A stretch of DNA of 64,000 nt. It comes from Citrobacter amalonaticus. GTDB lineage: Bacteria > Pseudomonadota > Gammaproteobacteria > Enterobacterales > Enterobacteriaceae. A program made the position numbers and the translations under genes. The stretch lies in contig NZ_AP024585.1 of the NCBI RefSeq assembly GCF_018323885.1, positions 3,844,001 to 3,908,000 of the forward strand. Direction: 5' to 3'. Under the pieces are notes generated by a model. The model did not search any database and had not been told where the DNA came from. It saw only the letters and a program-made list of their open reading frames with translations. The first letter of the stretch is position 1. Every line of letters starts with the position of its first letter. Positions 60,055 to 64,000 of this stretch are shown here, piece by piece.

Positions 60055-60774
60055 TTACGCTTTATCGCCCAGCAGAACGGATTCCAGCGCGATTTTAATC
60101 ATGTCGTTGAACGTGGTTTGACGTTCAGCCGCCGTCGTCTGCTCGTGCGTACGGATGTGGTCAGACACGGTGCAGATAGTCAGTGCTTTCGCGCCAAATT
60201 CTGCCGCCACGCCGTAGATACCCGCCGCTTCCATTTCCACGCCCAGGATGCCGTATTTTTCCATCACGTCGAACATTTCGCCGTCCGGAGAGTAGAACAG
60301 ATCCGCAGAGAACAGGTTGCCAACGCGTGCGTCCACACCCAGTGCTTTTGCCGCGTCAACCGCGTCACGTACCATGCTGAAATCAGCAATCGCGGCAAAA
60401 TCATGGTCTTTGAAACGAATGCGGTTCACTTTGGAATCGGTGCAGGCACCCATACCAATTACCACGTCACGCAGTTTTACGTCCGGACGCACAGCACCAC
60501 AGGACCCTACGCGAATGATTTTCTTCACGCCGAAATCGGTGATCAGCTCTTTGGTGTAGATGGAGCAGGACGGGATACCCATACCGTGACCCATGACGGA
60601 GATCTTACGGCCTTTGTAAGTCCCGGTGAAACCTAACATGCCGCGAACGTTGTTTACTTCGCGTACATCTTCAAGGAAAGTTTCCGCAATGTGTTTTGCG
60701 CGCAGCGGGTCGCCCGGCATCAAAACGACGTCAGCGAAATCACCCATTTCTGCATTAATGTGAGGAGTTGCCAT
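60055..60774 (-). CDS. deoD: Purine nucleoside phosphorylase DeoD
   Basis: 239 residues, the E. coli length. Hexameric PNP with MPGDPLRAK (phosphate binding), [19 protein letters not shown] sequence ([13 protein letters not shown]) and CTVSDHI with the catalytic aspartate. It phosphorolyses purine (deoxy)nucleosides to bases, which the purine genes of region 1 can use. Last gene of the deo operon; separated from deoB by REP and ERIC elements. Confidence 0.98.
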   Translation of the reverse strand: MATPHINAEMGDFADVVLMPGDPLRAKHIAETFLEDVREVNNVRGMLGFTGTYKGRKISVMGHGMGIPSCSIYTKELITDFGVKKIIRVGSCGAVRPDVKLRDVVIGMGACTDSKVNRIRFKDHDFAAIADFSMVRDAVDAAKALGVDARVGNLFSADLFYSPDGEMFDVMEKYGILGVEMEAAGIYGVAAEFGAKALTICTVSDHIRTHEQTTAAERQTTFNDMIKIALESVLLGDKA

Positions 60775-60800
60775 CTTCAGTTCCTTTTGTATTGTTGTTT

Positions 60801-60836
60801 TTGCCTGATGCCGGCTATGCCTTATCAGGCCTACAA
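60801..60836. repeat. REP element upstream of deoD
   Basis: TTGCCTGATGCCGGCTATGC...CTTATCAGGCCTACAA, a REP-type palindrome (one arm diverged) next to the ERIC element. Confidence 0.7.
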
Positions 60837-60846
60837 AACGTATTCA

Positions 60847-60972
60847 AATACCCTAAGGATTTCGCGTTGTAGGAAGGCGACGAATTCGTGAATCCCCGGG
60901 AGCATAGATTAACTATGTGACCGGGGTGAGCGAATGAAGTCAACGCATCTACAGCGCGAAAGACAACGGGTA

Positions 60973-60974
<2 letters not shown>
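60847..60974. repeat. ERIC (IRU) element between deoB and deoD
   Basis: The core GTGAATCCCCGGGAGCATAG...TATGTGACCGGGGTGAGCG is the ERIC consensus. The unit is bounded by AATACCC and GGGTATT, giving 128 bases, the usual size. Its right end overlaps the stop codon of deoB, so it was inserted at or near the gene end. As transcribed RNA it forms a long hairpin inside the deo transcript. Confidence 0.92.
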
Positions 60975-62208
<1,234 letters not shown>

Positions 62209-62247
62209 TCATCTGCGCTGCAAAAAAGCGATCAGATCAGTATATAG

Positions 62248-63570
62248 CTATTCGGTGATACGACGATAGACCGTTGGTGTGCTTTCAGGCGCTTTATCGT
62301 CAAGGATAATTGCCGCTTTGACGGCTTTCGCCGCGTCCTGCCAGCTGGCTTCATCTTTCGCGTGGATCACCGCCAGCGGACGCTGCCCGTCTACGCTGTC
62401 GCCAAGACGCGCCACATCGGTAAAGCCGACGCTGTAATCAATGGTATCCGACGCCTGGCGACGACCGCCACCCATCGACACCACCGCCATACCCAGCGCA
62501 CGCGTATCCATCGCGCTGACGAACCCTTCGCTATCAGCGTAAACCGCTTTACTGAGCATTGCCGTCGGCAGGTATTTCGCGTAGTTCTCCACGAAGTCGG
62601 TCGGGCCTTTCTGGGCGGCAACCATCCGACCAAAGATCTCAGCGGCTTTACCGTTATCCAGCACCGCCTGCAATTTCGCCCGCGCGTCAGCGTCGTCTTT
62701 CGCCAGATTGCCGGAGATCAGCATTTCAACACACAGCGCCATCGTCACATCGAACAGGCGTGGGTTGCGGTATTCGCCGGTCAGGAACTGCACCGCTTCG
62801 CGTACTTCCACCGCGTTACCCGCGCTGGACGCCAGTACCTGGTTCATGTCGGTCAGCAGCGCGGTGGTGCGCACGCCAGCACCGTTCGCCACGCCCACAA
62901 TCGCTTCCGCCAGCGCTTCAGAGAGCTCATAGGTCGGCATAAACGCGCCGCTGCCGACTTTCACATCCATAACCAGCGCATCCAGCCCTTCCGCCAGTTT
63001 TTTCGCCAGAATGGAGCCGGTGATAAGCGGAATGGAATCCACCGTTGCAGTAATATCGCGGGTGGCATAAAAACGTTTGTCCGCCGGTGCGAGCGAGCTG
63101 GTTTGCCCGATGATCGCCACACCCACGTCCTTAATGATTTCGCGGAAACGGTTGTCGTCCGGGAAGATGTCGAATCCCGGAATAGCTTCCAGTTTATCGA
63201 GCGTACCGCCGGTATGACCCAGCCCGCGACCTGAAATCATCGGAATGTAGCCGCCACAGGCTGCGACCATTGGGCCGAGCATCAGCGACGTCACGTCGCC
63301 CACACCGCCGGTGGAGTGTTTATCCACGATCGGGCCGTTCAGATTCAGGCTCTTCCAGTCCAGGACGGTTCCTGAATCCCGCATTGCCATGGTCAGCGAA
63401 ACGCGTTCTGGCATCGTCATATCGTGGAAGAAAATGGTCATCGCCAGGGCGGCGATCTGCCCTTCTGAAATGGTATTGTCACGAATACCATTGATAAAGA
63501 AACGAATTTCTTCATCGCTCAACGCATGACCATCACGTTTTTTACGAATAATTTCTTGTGCGAGAAACAC
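62248..63570 (-). CDS. deoA: Thymidine phosphorylase DeoA
   Basis: 440 residues, the E. coli length. Motifs [14 protein letters not shown] (phosphate site) and [18 protein letters not shown] (family signature) are intact. It phosphorolyses thymidine to thymine and deoxyribose-1-P. Follows deoC on the minus strand with a REP unit between them. Confidence 0.98.
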
Positions 63571-63625
63571 GATAACCTCCCGATTAGGGCCGGGTAAGCC
63601 ATGTGCTCCCCGGCGAGTCGTATTG

Positions 63626-63662
63626 ATGCCGGATGGCGGCTAACGCCTTATCCGGCCTACGA
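63626..63662. repeat. REP element deoC/deoA
   Basis: GATGCCGGATGGCGGCTAACG...CCTTATCCGGCCTACGA palindrome in the 106-base spacer. Confidence 0.88.
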
Positions 63663-63676
63663 TGGGCAATTCAAAT

Positions 63677-64000
63677 TTAGTAACTGCTTGCGCTCTTACC
63701 ATCGCCGTGACCCAGCGCTTTCAGCAGGCTTGCCAGCAAGCTGGATGCCCCAAAGCGATAGTGACGAGAATCCGCCCAGTCCGCGCCGAACAGTTCATCA
63801 GCGATAGCCAGGAACTGCTGAGCATCTTCGGCGGTGCGCACGCCGCCCGCAGGTTTGAAGCCCACGGTTTTGGATACGCCCATATCGCGGATCACTTCCA
63901 TCATGATGCGAGCACTTTCCGGCGTGGCGTTTACGGGTACCTTACCGGTAGAGGTTTTAATGAAATCCGCACCTGCTTTGATAGAGATTTCAGAGGCCTT
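63677..64000 (-). CDS. deoC: Deoxyribose-phosphate aldolase DeoC, C-terminal part
   Basis: Open from the window edge to the stop at 63677 (107 codons). The Schiff-base lysine is in [14 protein letters not shown] and the second active-site lysine in [11 protein letters not shown]; the end GDGKSASSY equals the E. coli end. It cleaves deoxyribose-5-P to acetaldehyde and glyceraldehyde-3-P. First gene of the deo operon; its start and the DeoR/CytR/CRP promoters lie outside. Confidence 0.97.
   Translation of the reverse strand, partial: KASEISIKAGADFIKTSTGKVPVNATPESARIMMEVIRDMGVSKTVGFKPAGGVRTAEDAQQFLAIADELFGADWADSRHYRFGASSLLASLLKALGHGDGKSASSY

Overview
This window is chromosome from an enterobacterium of the Escherichia/Salmonella/Citrobacter group. 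Nearly every protein is recognisable as an ortholog of an E. coli gene and most genes are in E. coli order. The chromosome is not K-12-like, however: ygfS and ygfT are missing, a RpiR-type regulator precedes bglA, a LysR gene sits next to nadR, an ERIC element lies inside the deo operon, and two loci far apart in K-12 are joined at about 53.5 kb. A Citrobacter-like genome fits best, but this is inference. There are no tRNA or rRNA genes, phage genes, insertion sequences or CRISPR arrays.

Region 1 (1-25.3 kb) is the purine/urate catabolism and selenium-dependent molybdenum hydroxylase cluster. It starts with a partial sigma54 activator gene (ygeV), followed by the divergent operon ygeW-ygeX-ygeY-hyuA-yqeA (transcarbamylase, diaminopropionate ammonia-lyase, M20 hydrolase, hydantoinase-like enzyme, carbamate kinase). 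Next come the maturation genes yqeB, yqeC and mocA, the oxidoreductase set ygfK-ssnA-ygfM-xdhD, and transport and deamination genes xanQ-guaD-ghxQ-ygfU plus a possible 41-codon membrane peptide. Candidate sigma54 (-24/-12) promoters lie before ygeW and ygfK, and both have TTTGTGA-type sites upstream. GC-rich hairpins recur between the cistrons. XdhD carries a [2Fe-2S]-type domain that has lost all eight cluster cysteines, and the FAD-type partner YgfM has altered FAD motifs.

Region 2 (25.4-53.5 kb) is conserved housekeeping: idi; lysS-prfB (with the programmed frameshift)-recJ-dsbC-xerD; fldB; cptA-sdhE; ygfZ; yqfA; yqfB; the RpiR regulator and bglA; ygfF; gcvTHP with a PurR box; ubiI-ubiH-pepP-ygfB; zapA-6S RNA-fau; a SibC/IbsC-type antisense toxin locus; serA; rpiA; argP.

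Region 3 (53.5-64 kb) holds a LysR gene, nadR, radA, serB, ytjB, lplA and the deo operon (deoD, deoB, deoA, partial deoC). In K-12 this block is near 99-100 min and argP near 66 min, on opposite sides of oriC. The order and orientations match a single inversion spanning the origin with one end between argP and the LysR gene. REP-type palindromes fill many of the spacers in regions 2 and 3.
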